From: Phoebastria nigripes
Taxonomy: Eukaryota > Chordata > Aves > Procellariiformes > Diomedeidae
Length of the DNA stretch: 64,000 nucleotides
NCBI GenBank assembly: GCA_035582835.1
Contig: JAYKAV010003099.1
Coordinates: forward strand, 1,574,363 to 1,638,362
Reading direction: 5' to 3'
Positions 24,540 through 36,800 of the stretch are shown here, in pieces. The notes beneath the pieces are model-generated. The model searched no databases and had not been told where the DNA came from. It worked only from the letters and a program-made list of their open reading frames with translations. Both the position numbers and the translations under genes were made by a program. Within the stretch, counting starts at the first letter, position 1; the number at the start of each line of letters is the position of its first letter.

Positions 24540-24609
24540 GGAAAGGGAAGGAAAAAGAAGAGAGAGAAAAAAAAAAAAAAAAAGAGGGAGATAAAAAAAA
24601 AAGGGGAAG
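24540..24609. repeat. Purine (GA/A) tract
   Basis: Seventy bases of nearly pure purine on the plus strand, broken only by a T at 24593, with A-runs of about 18 and 9. It contains several GGAA cores, the core of ETS/PU.1-type sites. It sits about 80-150 bp upstream of the predicted CARD9 TATA box. Confidence 0.85.
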
Positions 24610-27600
24610 CCAGAATGGGTGATGGGGGAGGAGAGAAACGCTAGTCGCATTGCGAGTCAGAAGCATTACATATGCAGTGATTTTAGACTCATTCTGGCTT
24701 TGTTTTCCAATCTGTACCACTGAAGTACCAGCTAGGGTCCAGAAAGTTTCTTTGTGTAGTGGTCAGAAAAACTAAAAAGAGTGAAGGTCACAGGCGTAGG
24801 TCTGTCCAGCTGATTTCAGGGGACAAAACAAGCCACAGAGTGAGAAGAAAGGCTCTTCAAGTGGCCTTTCAGGTGTTAACATAACATCTTTATACAGGAA
24901 AGCAGGTGGCAGCAAGAACTCTCTCTTGGTTTAGAGTTCAGCTGAAAAGGATGATTTCTATAATGATGCCTCTAATTTTGGATGTCCTTATGTTTCAAGC
25001 ATAATTATGACAACTCAGTATTTTGAGGGAAAGGGAGTCAAGTCTTGGCAAAGCAAGGAACATAACCCACGATTCCCAAATTACAGGCTGTGGCTCTAAC
25101 AGTAATTAAAGGAGCAGCACAGCAAGCAGCATTGTGATGATGTTAACCATCAACATCATACCTTTGACTGCCTCCCTGCCTTCCCACAGTCCTAGAACTG
25201 TAGCTGCAACAAGAACTCACTAACAGTCTGTTTTAAAAAAGTCTCGGGAACATACACGCTCTGATACCATGGCAGCATGACACATTTTCCCATTAGCTTC
25301 CCACTCTACCCTTTGTTCTGCTTTCTGGAGAGTTTCTCCATGTTATCATTAGGAGTGGGGCAGAGATGCTCAAGAGATTCTTTAAGCCTGTGCTTCTTGT
25401 TAAGCATTAAATTAGCTTTACACTAAAAAAAGATACAGTACTTCTATTAGCTATGCCCTTGCTGAAGGTAATCAGAATGTCTGCTAATTGACCAATCTAG
25501 CCTCAGGAGTTTTTGTTCTACAGCAACAGATCAGTTTAATCCTGAAAAAGAACAAAGACAGCTGCTTCTTATAGTTATACAAAGTTTTTCCACAAGCAGC
25601 AAGATTACAAGGGCATCTCTTGAGCAGTATTTGCAAAGGAGAACAATCATTTAGAGCACAGATCACATTTACTACCAGTGCCTCACGGTAACAGCCCTGT
25701 GGTGAATGGCACACAGAACTGTATGGCAGAGCTTCTGCCACATCTGAATTTCCTGGAAAAATGTTATCTATACTGGCTTATGGAAAATAAGTACACCGCA
25801 AGAGGAAAGCCATTTAAAAATCATTCCTTTTGTTCCATAATGTCTTGACACCCAATTACAGCAACATGGGTACCCACTGTCCCCCTGACCTCAGCTCTGC
25901 CTAAAGGGCCCTCGTAGAAGAGTTGCAACTCACAGCGCTCTAAATTCACCACTACACTCTTGGGAAGCTTAGCCAGTGCAGTGGAATGAAGCTTTCTGCA
26001 GCACTTTCCCACTAGATTTTATCAGCTTTCACTCAGCTAGCTTTGCACCTCTCTGTAAGACAGAAATTGCTGTTTTATGAATGAAGAAACAAGTTTTTGT
26101 TAAGTGATTTGCTNATGTCTGTATAGGGCAGGCTGTGGAAGAATCAAGAAAGAATCCAAGCCTAATTCAATCCTGCAGTTTTAGCCACATGCATATTCAT
26201 TTTCCACATTCTCCCTGGTTTTCATGCAGCTTGCAAACTTCATTTTTCTCATTAGCAATCACACTCATACACACATTATTAAAAGCACTATTTACCAAAA
26301 AAAAAACCCCACACAGAATACATCAGTAATTTTTAAGTGAGAAAAATAAAACATCTGTATTTCAACAAATATTCAAGACTCATTTTGATACAAAATTAAT
26401 CTGCTGCTTATTCAGCAGTATTCAGTCAGTTAGCTATCAAGCAAAACCACTGTCACAGCACTAAAAAGAACACCCAATGAACAACATATTCTGAACATGG
26501 ATAAACATTCACATAAATAGGGTCTAACACAAAAAGAAATAAATAACCATCACTGCTGGCTTCCCCAGAACTTGAGCAAGCTTCCCCGCTGGCATTTATG
26601 GCGAGTGCTAGGTTGAAAGAGAACAGAATTGGTCTATGCCCGAAAGACTTCCCTCCAGCCATTTTGTTTCATTTTCTGCAACTTGTCTAAAGATGCAGAC
26701 TTTGTTAGGCGATGGGAAAACCAGTCCAGCCATTTTCCTCTCTTCCCCAGGTCCGTCTAGTCAGTTTGTTGGAAGTGTTAAAAGTGAATAGTGCAAAGAG
26801 TATCTCCTACTGCCATGTACGAAGGCAGACCTCATTCAAGTGACTCCTGTAACAAAGCACAAACAACTCCTATTAGTCACAGCATTTTTATAGGGAAGCT
26901 GCCCTTTTGGAGTTTCTAAAACCAATTTTAAAGAAAAAACCCAGACTCATCTGACAACCATGTGAATCAAACACCGTTCATGTTCATTTGGTCTATTTCA
27001 CCAAAAGCCTCAACAGATATTAAGACATCACACACTTGTACCCTATAGAAGCTGTCCTGTTACACATGTAGAAAAATGAAGCCATATGGGGGAAAAAAAA
27101 CCCCACAAAGTTGTTCAAAGATGAAGCGTTAAAGACAAACTCCAATGAAGTACCCACTGGTCTTAAGCCCCAGCTTCCCACCAGCTTTTAATACTATTCT
27201 TCACTTTAAGACTCACTGAGCCAGGCTACAGAGAGCAAACTACATAAAGAGCTGCTGCTACCTGCCCAGGATCTAGAGGATTGCCTGACAACCCCGAGCA
27301 AGGACATCTTACCACCAGCTTGCTGGAACCTGCAGCAAGAATTTGCTTCTGTTTCTGCTGCAAGTGTTTAGCATTCACACACACAAACCCTCTCTTCAGC
27401 AGTAGCTGCCCAGGCTTTCCTGTCCCACCAATTATGACCCTCTACTAGCCTCATTTTAGCAGCCAAGCCTGTAGAGTGCTTCCAACTAGGTATAATACTA
27501 GTAGGCAGTAGCATGGACTAAAAGGCTGCCAAATGTTTGAACTTCATGACTTTTGTATGTAATTTTATCACGCAGACATCAACTTTCCCTCCCCTTGAAA

Positions 27601-27801
27601 GTCAAAGTATTAGCCTTAGTCTGTGATTAATGGGTGATTGTAGAACCCTGTGTCCTAAGGGAACAAAAGTCGAGATAATTTCAGTCCTTTCCTAGGGTCA
27701 TGATTCATTGTCTAAGCTGTACCACAGACAAATGTGTTTCAGGTTCTCTTCTCAGGCAAGAAATACAAGATTCACTGAGTAGCTACTAACACATTTCCTT
27801 C
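24610..27801 (-). other. SNAPC4 3' UTR and SNAPC4-CARD9 spacer
   Basis: AT-rich DNA with no supported exon. The SNAPC4 mRNA end must lie here, but no minus-strand AATAAA was found close to the stop codon. ATTAAA variants occur at 27187-27192 (about 610 nt after the stop) and 25535-25540. I cannot choose between them. ORFs such as 26453-26662 (minus) and 25484-25741 (minus) have no recognisable content. Confidence 0.45.
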
Positions 27802-30800
27802 TCACATCCTCCTCCTCTTCCTGAAGCGGGTACTTCTCCTGATTTGAGGAGCACTGGCATCAGCCACATCAGTGCACGAGTCCAAGACAGACTGTGCAGC
27901 ATTCTCTTCAGCTCCCATGCCCTGCAACATAAGCAGAAGAGACTATCAACACCATGAGAGCTGGCATAATTGCCATCTTTTTATTTTAGGGAGCTCAGCA
28001 AGATTTCCAAAACAATCTTCCATTTACCTTCAAAATTAAGCATGGGACAACAACATTCTATTACCAATGTCACAGCAAGCACAAAACATCCCAAAGTTTG
28101 CTGAGTGAAACCTCCAGCCAACACTGGCATTTCTTCCTGCTTCTGCTACCACTACCAAACTAGTGCAATTCCTGCTGTAGTTTCTGTCTGGGCACAACCA
28201 TTCGTTAGAGAGGCTGCACGCCTGCCACAAATGATACTTTAGCTTCATTTTCACTGCTGGAGCCAGACAGTGTCCCAGACAACACAGGTCAACACAAACT
28301 TACTTTTGATTTCTCATAAAATATACCCCTACCACAAACTTTTCACTGAAAAACACCAGGAAAACAACCTGGCTATAGCCTTAATAAAAGGAGTGGGAGG
28401 GAGCCTGGTGGAAGATGACACAGGACAGAGGTTGGCAGTAAGGCTATCAGGCAGTGAAGAATTGCTGGTGACTTTTGGACCAACTGCTCACAGTTCAAAC
28501 TACACTGAACTTGGCCCAGACCCAAAAGTCAGAGCCAGAATAGAAAGATAACTGCTGGCTTTTACTATGGGAAAGCTCTGATTTTTAGGCAGCTTTGCCA
28601 TTTTTCTGTAGAAACAGCCATTTACCTTGTTTATTCATCTTCATTAGTGTTTTGTTTGTTTATTTTGGAGCCACAATGAATTGGCTTACATTGATCCATA
28701 TACTCTAATAATCCCTAGTCATATAAAACAATTCGGGATGAAGACCTCAAATAGCAATAGGAGCAAACATAAGCAATTCCCCTGATATTATTGGGGTTTA
28801 AAGGACACGTACAATGAAAAACAAGGGCCTGATTTCAAAAATACAAGAGCCAGTGCAGCAGATTATAAACTGTAAGAGGAAGGGAGCTTTCATACCCACT
28901 TCTGGGAACTATCATGTCAAGTTTAACGTGCTACATAAAACATGGACTTTTACCCCTGTGAGGACTAAGGGCTCCCAGCTGAACTAGAAAGCTTTTCCTT
29001 TTATCAGCTGCAAAACTATGCTTATTCAAAAGGACCAAATTTCTGCTACACTTAAGAACAGTGGGGGTCTCACCCTGGATTCCAGTGCAATATTTAGCTG
29101 GCAGTAACTTTCTGCTTCTAGTCCCTGGCACCTCTGTTTTACCTGATTTAGTAAATCAGCATCTTTGTCTCCAGGCTCATCACCAACTGCCCAATCCAAC
29201 TGTACACCTGTTAATTCATTCCCACAACTCTCTTCCTCAGACATTTCCTTCTCACTCTGCCACTCCTCTTCNTCACTCTCTTCATATTGCTTCCTGCTGG
29301 CTGACAGAGTTGTCGTCACTTTTGGAGGAGGCAGAGTTGCTAGTACAGCTGGGAGTGTAAAGGCTGCTAGGAATCTGGCTTTCAGCAGGAGGTAAGCAGG
29401 GTTATCACCAAGTTTCTGCTGCACCAGTTCTCTGATAGCATGCAAATCAACCCCAGTGCCCTCATCCTGACTGGCATCAGAAGGCAGAAGACATGCCGCT
29501 TGCTCTTCTAGGGCTGCTTTCTGCAGAAGTAGCTTCGAGAGGGTTTTTAAGTTGCACAGAAAAGGTGGCAAATAAGGCAACCTGGTTTGCAGTGATGGTA
29601 CCTGGACACCTTGTTTCCCATTCAGCCACTCCTTCACTAGCCCCTCATCTTCAAGGGAAATCAGGCTAAAATCAAGTAGGTTCTTTTCTGCACTGGAAGT
29701 GGTTGGCTGGGGTGGACTGTCAGCAGGCTGCGTAGTCGGAGGTTTGGAGGCAATAGGTCTATTTTTCAATGCTTGTGCAGCAAAGCAATGAGAGTTCCTC
29801 GGGACATTGTTATGGGGAACTGGATCTCCCGGCTGGAGCACAATCCCTTTCATGATGATGCTTGGATTGGAAGATGATCCGTTTGTTGTAATGGAGTCAT
29901 GGCTCTTTCCCAAGCTGGTGAGACTCGACACACATTGGGAATCAGATCCTTGAGTGCTTGCAGGTAGCTGTGCTTGGGGCAGCAGCACAGCATGCAGGGT
30001 TGGTGCATCAGGTGGAAGAGCAGTCTGAGCTGCAGAGGAGTCAGAAGCCTTGGAGAAGCCATCTGAACATGCAGGCATTACAGAAGAAATGCTGGATGTG
30101 GTGCATCCCGGACTCGCTGAGGTCATAGGTAAAATTGTGGAGTGGTTAGCTGTCTTTCCCAAAGGTACTCCTTCTGCTAAATGGGCACTTGGTGCTTTTG
30201 TCTCTGCACTGCTGGGGTGAGGCGTATTTGCTCCAGCTGGTACAGGAGGCACTCCTAAGCTAGAGACATTGCCATTGGAAGTCACAGTTGTCTGACATTG
30301 ACTTCTCACAGCGGCAGCTGGCAGCCCTTGGGGAACACCCACCACAGTTTGTACAGTGGTGGGGAGCAAAGCCTGTGGCGTTACAACCCACGTGAAAGGC
30401 AGTATGCTGTTGGGAATCAAATGCGAACCGGTTTGCGGAGTTACAAGAGCAGGCAATAGATTGACTGGCCTCTGTTGTGGCCCATTANTATTCAGCTCAC
30501 AGGTAACTGGTGTGGAAAGAGACAAATTGTTGGTGCCAGACTCAATGCCAACAGGCACTACTGTAATCTGATGTGGCACAAAAGCTTGGTTTTGCAACAC
30601 TACTGAAGCTGTGCTACCAGCTAGGACCTGACCATTGCACCCTCCCTGATGTGGGGCCTTCTCTGTTGCAGCTGGATTCATGCTTGGAAAAACCCCTCCT
30701 TCAGGGCTACTTTCCAAAGCTTGCTCTTTTAGTTCCTTATTGGATTGTAGTTCTGTCCCTTGTGAGGGGCCAGGGCTTTCCCCAGTTTCTGGCACTGATG

Positions 30801-33800
30801 AAGAATGGTTTTCAAGCACAATAGCGGTAGAAGTTGAACCTGCAACGGAAGTAAATGCTGGCAATGGAGCTGGCGCACACTGTACTTGGCTATTTGTACA
30901 ACCAACTGCTGCAGGTTTGCTCCCTGCTTGTGCAGACGGAATGATTTGCTGTGGTGGGTGCTGGATTATCAGAGGCCCCGAAACCAGCATCTGTGGGGCA
31001 ACAAATACTGTTCTCTGCATAGCTTTCTTAGCCCGGGATTCTCTTAGCCGCTTCTCTCTCAGTAATTCTGAGACAGTTTTAGGCTTCTGCCTTTGTACTT
31101 GGACTGGAAGAGCTCCCTGCATGGCAGGAACGCTGCTCTCAAAGACAGCAGCGGAAGTTTCCCTTGCTTTTAAGGCAACAGGTCTCCTGACAGCATTCCT
31201 TGGTATGCCCCTTCGGGAGTTCCTCTGAGTACAAGATTGTGATGAATTGCCTATAGAGGAGGGGAAATAAAATTTAAAAAAAAAATTAAAAAGACTGAAC
31301 AGTATTTTCAAAAGCCATTCCTTAGCTATTAAGCATCAGGTACCCTGCACAGGAAGTAGCAAAATTCCTGTTTGTGAGAGTTCCTACAACACTATAGTCT
31401 TGATTTAATCAAGCCCCGTCCTGACATCCTTCGGATAACTCTGCTGCAGCAAGCTTACCACTTGTTCAGTAATGATGTAATTTTCCACAGAAATCACAGA
31501 TGGGCTAGGAACGCACCTTAATACCGCACATGTGGAATTGTACTGGTCAGCGCTACCCCGGCACTTCGCACCAGCCAGGATGACAACAACAAACTGGAGT
31601 TTTGGTCAGTGCCAGCATGTTCACTACAGCCTACAGCCAGCACCTTGCTGGAGAAAAGTGTAACAGCGATAGTCTACAGAACTGGTGGCCCAGTGCCACT
31701 GGTCCCCCAGCCCTTCAGTATTTTTTCAAGTCCTTACCAAAGGGTAACATATTTAGCCAATAACTGAAAATCCAAGAGCTAGCAAAAATGAGCATGACAA
31801 TGTAGTTTTGATCCAAAAGTTCTCCTTCAGTTAAATTGGTCATTAATGTAACGGTGATGAATTAAGTGAAAGTTCTTGCACGTGATAAAAATAAATGTTC
31901 TGGTAGGTACCTGAAGAAGTCTCCGTATTTTGGGAAGCCTGCCAAAAAAATTATATTAAATTATACTTCTGAGATATCTAAAGATCATTAAAACAGCACA
32001 GATGTGAATCTAACCCACATCTGCCAACATCCTACAGATTTTATTATGCTTCTGAACCAAAACAAACTGGTAACACATGCACACAAACAGCACCACTGGC
32101 CACACACAATGAAAAATCTCTACTTTAGTCAAGACTTCAGTGGGAAAAGCTTAGAAACAGACCATGTGCAATACCTGCTGAGGCCTTCTTGCATTAGCCC
32201 TAAGAAGCTCTGACTGCCTTAGCCTTCTCTCACGAATAATCTTCATGCAGCCGTTGGTATCAATCTGAAAGAGCTGCAAGATGAGAATTTCATTAAAATT
32301 TCGTTGAGAACAAAAATGTTCTGGTAGAGCTAGTGACAATACAAGGTGGATGGGAGAGGCGTCACATGCAAGATTCTGGGGACATTATTACACTTACAGA
32401 AAAAATCCTCACAGTATTAGATTTTGGATGCAGGATTTATTTAAGAAACATCATATGCAAGCCACGAGGTCAGATTAATCCAGTAATTAGATGATTAGTT
32501 TAAGGAACAAAAGATAAACCATTTATTTAAGCACCAAATACAGAAATAAAGATTACCACTGTTTGAAAGCAGATAATGCTACTAAGACAGTAAAACCTAC
32601 CTGAATGAAAAGCGTGAACAGAGGAGTGCTCATGAGACTGACTGACTTAATCTTCTCTTGAATAGAATCAGCTAGAAAAAAGTCCAACATCAAAATCAGC
32701 CGGGCATTCACTTACAAGATGTCAGAAAGTAGGGACAAAAAGTAGGAGAGTACTATCCCTGATGGGTCACCACTACCTTTTGTCTGATGAAAAGCCATCT
32801 TCCCAGTTTGCAAGGTGCAAGGCAGTAGTACATTGCCCACCCAAGGCGTCACTGCCATTAGAAGCTTTCTGTCAAGGTTCATTCTTCTCAAACGCTCTCT
32901 CTCTTGACGATAAGTTTTCTCCGTGATGTTCGGCAGCCCCTGAAGCTTCTGGCCAACAGAATTACTGACTCCAGATATTTTTGTTAAAACGGTGGCAGGT
33001 TTTAGTATCTTTGATTGCTGTGCATGAACAAATACATAATTAGAGTTCCAATTAGGAAGGTTCTACCATAATTAGTCCCAGGACAAACCATTCATGGGGC
33101 AGCCATGGAAAAAAAAAAAAAAAAAAAAATTATGAGCTTTTCCTTTTGAGACTACAGTGCAAGGAGATTTGTGATTCTATCAAAAAACATTTCCCACTAA
33201 ATACAGCCTGGCAGTGCTCACATCACAAGAGCAGACAAGACAGAAGAGGCACTTACAAGTTTCCTCTGAAAGCATGTGTTATTTCTTAATACTCTTCTCA
33301 CATTCTCCAGGGTAACCCGTAGCACTTGCTTTCCACATCTGGAAGCCTTAAAACAAAAGTGTACAAGAAAAAAATAAAAGGGAAAGTACCTCACAGAAAA
33401 TTACTTGCACTGACTACACACAGAAGGTACAAAAGTTTTCAACATTCCTGCTATTGGAAGTATCTTATTAAATGAAATCAGCCCTGAAGTGCAGATGCTT
33501 ACCTTACCTTTTAGTCCCTGTGCATTATCACAATACCAAATCTCTACTTCATAAAAGCCTTTGTGTGAAGTATCTACAAAAACCCACACTGAGGGTCAAA
33601 ATTTATTGGATGATTCTCTTTGAATTTTTTGGCTTAACAGTACAAGGGAAGGAACAGGAAGAGGTTTGGAAACACTGCTGACTCTTCCCTAAACTTCTAC
33701 TAGTAAAATAATGCTGTATCTGTAACCAAAATTAAAGCAGTTGCAACCCTTGCATACCATAACCCCCAGAACACACCACTTCTGTAACCAACAAACTTGT

Positions 33801-36800
33801 CATCAGTGCAATTGGCCCTGCAGCCTAGGGCACACGTGCAATTATTAACACAAAAGTCAGAACATTTTTGCTTACATGAACTTAAATAGCAGTTTTGACA
33901 TTTAATATTTTGGTAAGGAGTATCTTTCTGCAAAAATGTGCTAGGAGGGTTTGTACTGTTTCAGTGCCTGATTAGGGGTGAAAACCCAACTCAGAATCAG
34001 ATACAGATGTATAAGTAACTTAATTCTTCCAAACTTCATGCCTATATGCCCTAGCCACCAGGGTGGAGAGACACCACAATTCACTGGACAATTCTGCTTT
34101 ATGAAGATATAAAAGAAGTTTTGTTTCTGTGACACTGTGGGTAGGAAAGAACACAGCTATATGGGGAGGCAGTGCTAGAAATTTCTGTTTAATCCCACAG
34201 CTCAGTTTCCAACAGCACCCCCCAATGGCATGGTGAGAAAGCAGCCAACAGAGGCACGAAAAAGATGTTGCCATCTACTCATCACATACTCTTTTTACTG
34301 CAGCAACTACACTTCCTGGTTGCTTCTGATCTAAGCTCCAATCCCATCAAGAACAGACCAAGGATCCCAGGATTCACCTTGTTCATTACTTCTGCCGGAT
34401 TCTTCACAATGATGTCCGTTGAATGTGGACGTGCAATGCCCCTCAGGAGGGTGTTCAACTCTGATGATTTATCGGCAACTCTGTCCTTGTCTCCACCACA
34501 CATTGCACTTGGAACTTCACTGCTACTGGTCTTTGCATCAGCACTCGCAGGAGAGAAAAGGGATGGAGTCTGGTATCTTCCTTTGTTTGACTCCTGCGTA
34601 TTTGTCCGTGTTGGTATCCACAAATCAATGCTGGGAAATGCACACTCCTCCTTGCTTGTTGTCTCCTCCTCTGAACTGTCTGCTAAGTCCAGTTCTATGT
34701 CTTCACTGCTACTCTCTGAAGAGCAGGAACTCTCTTGCACGTGTCGGCGTTTTGTTGGCCTAGATCTTTTCTTCTCAGTCAAAAAAAGCACAGACAAGTT
34801 TTAGCCAGTGTTCACCCTTGACTTGTAAATCTCTCAAAACAGTAAGTTAAAAAGTCTTATGGGGCAGTATCCTATCAGTAAGGTGTGACTTCCAAATGGA
34901 TAGTTCTGCTTTACTTCTGCTAAGATTAACTAAATACAGTACAACTGACAATTGCCTTTGGACACAGATTTTTATTGGTTTAGATTCTTGTATGCAAAGA
35001 AAAAGCTACAGATAGAGACAAATTTGTGTTAAGAACTGGCACACATGGAAGTACAAACTAAATACAGTGCCCCATCTTGACACGTTCGGGTTAACATGAA
35101 CTCTTCCCTAGGGCAGATGCTTTGCCAATGGAAACAAGACTATCTTTAACAGGGTCTTAAGCAGCCATAATTTCAGGAGTGCCTGGTACCAAAACTGGCA
35201 ACTCATGAGGTACATACGTGAAAACCTAGGTACACCCCATCCTTACAGGCACTTCAAGACAGTAAAGAAATTCTGGATAATGTACAAATATATAGCTAAT
35301 TAACTTCAGACCTTCAGAACAAAGGCTGCTTTAACACATCAAAAAATTAGACCATGAACATCCATGACAAAAATCTTCACTGTGTGAAATCAGTGTCAAT
35401 TTTTGTATTGATTTCACAGGATTTCACTTTTAGTTTAGAGAATCTTAATTAAAGAGATGGGACTGTGACATAGCAGGATTTTGTACAATACCTTAGATCC
35501 AATCATGAGTTTCCACTTGCTTAGACATTGGGAGCCCGTCCGATGTGGCAATTCGGAAGCTATTTTACTCCAGTGACCTAAAAAGGACGCAGAGTAGAGC
35601 ATACCTATTAATGCAACAAACTGAGCGACAGGCCTTTTTAGTGCAGAACATTATACACTTATTATACATTTCCTTCTATAAGAGACAGAGTTACTATATG
35701 AATGGATGTCAAAACCTTAATACCCATTTGTGGTCTTCAATCAGACTTTGCACTACTCTAAACTCAGCTAAAGTTAGAAACTACTAGAAAATGAACCAAT
35801 AACAAAAACCCTAGCAGAACTACACAATCCCTTGCAGCAGTAAGAAAGCGCTTAGAAGAAAGCTTAATCTGAATGCTGAAAAGCTTCTATTTGTTAAGGA
35901 AAGTTGTCTTAGAGAAAATAAGAGAACTATTTCACAGGCTGTTTAGAGGGGAACTCACCCCTCTAAACTGTCATAGCTCTAACACCTTGCTATAGAACTC
36001 TTTACTACACAATCCCTCAATAACTGAATTTCCAGGAACAGACTACACAACCTAAGGCAGGTTGCAACCATCAGTACAAAGCAGAGCCTGCTAGTATCAG
36101 CTGCAGGGCTTAAAATAAAAGAGGAGAAAACTTAAATGATAAATTCCTTAACAATACTTACTTCTCTAAGCTTCTAAAGATTAAACCACAGAAACGCTTA
36201 CCCAGGCCATGCTTTTGAACCAGTTCAATTAGCTGCTCCTCTTCCTCTAAACTCCACTTGCCTTTCTTTACATCACAGTGCAATGCTTTTAAGTACCTTC
36301 AAAATGAAACATTAAAGTAAGGAACATTCAATCCTGCTTGTACAGTTCCGATCATCACTGTATACTCCGAGGCTGAACAAAATCAGCATGCCTTATCAGA
36401 TCTTTCCTTTTTCTAAGGGGTCCCATCCCTACTCCCTTAATACAGCACAGCTACAATCTCTTTGTTCTCAAAAAGATCAGGCCACATGATAAAGAATTAC
36501 AACAAGCAGTTATAAAACAGGTCACTGAAATTAGGACATACTGTACTCTGAGTATCCTGAAGTGGGGTCCAAGGCTGAAAATTGCTCAGCACCTCATGAT
36601 TGGTGTTCAGTTACAGGAAGTCACTGACTAGATCATTTTCACAGATACACAGACAATACACGGATGACACTCTTCCCTCCCTACATGCACTCATTTGTGT
36701 TTAATGACCCCTTTGCTTTATTTTGAACAACATCCTTCCCAACTTCTGCTAACCCACAGGCAACTATACTGAGGGAGTCGCACACCACAGGCAACAATGC

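Noticed and set aside
28270..28551. 93-codon plus-strand ORF in the last SNAPC4 intron
   Set aside because: No recognisable domain and no matching splice sites; chance open frame in intronic DNA.
30680..31228. 182-codon plus-strand ORF opposite SNAPC4 exon 21
   Set aside because: Antisense shadow of a long real exon; no conserved motif or splice support.
34282..34377. Extension of SNAPC4 exon 15 to the in-frame stop
   Set aside because: A good donor (AAG/gtgaat) at 34378 joins in phase to the exon at 33257-33346, whose product matches human (QVLRVTLENVRRVLRNNT). Reading on gives unrelated residues.
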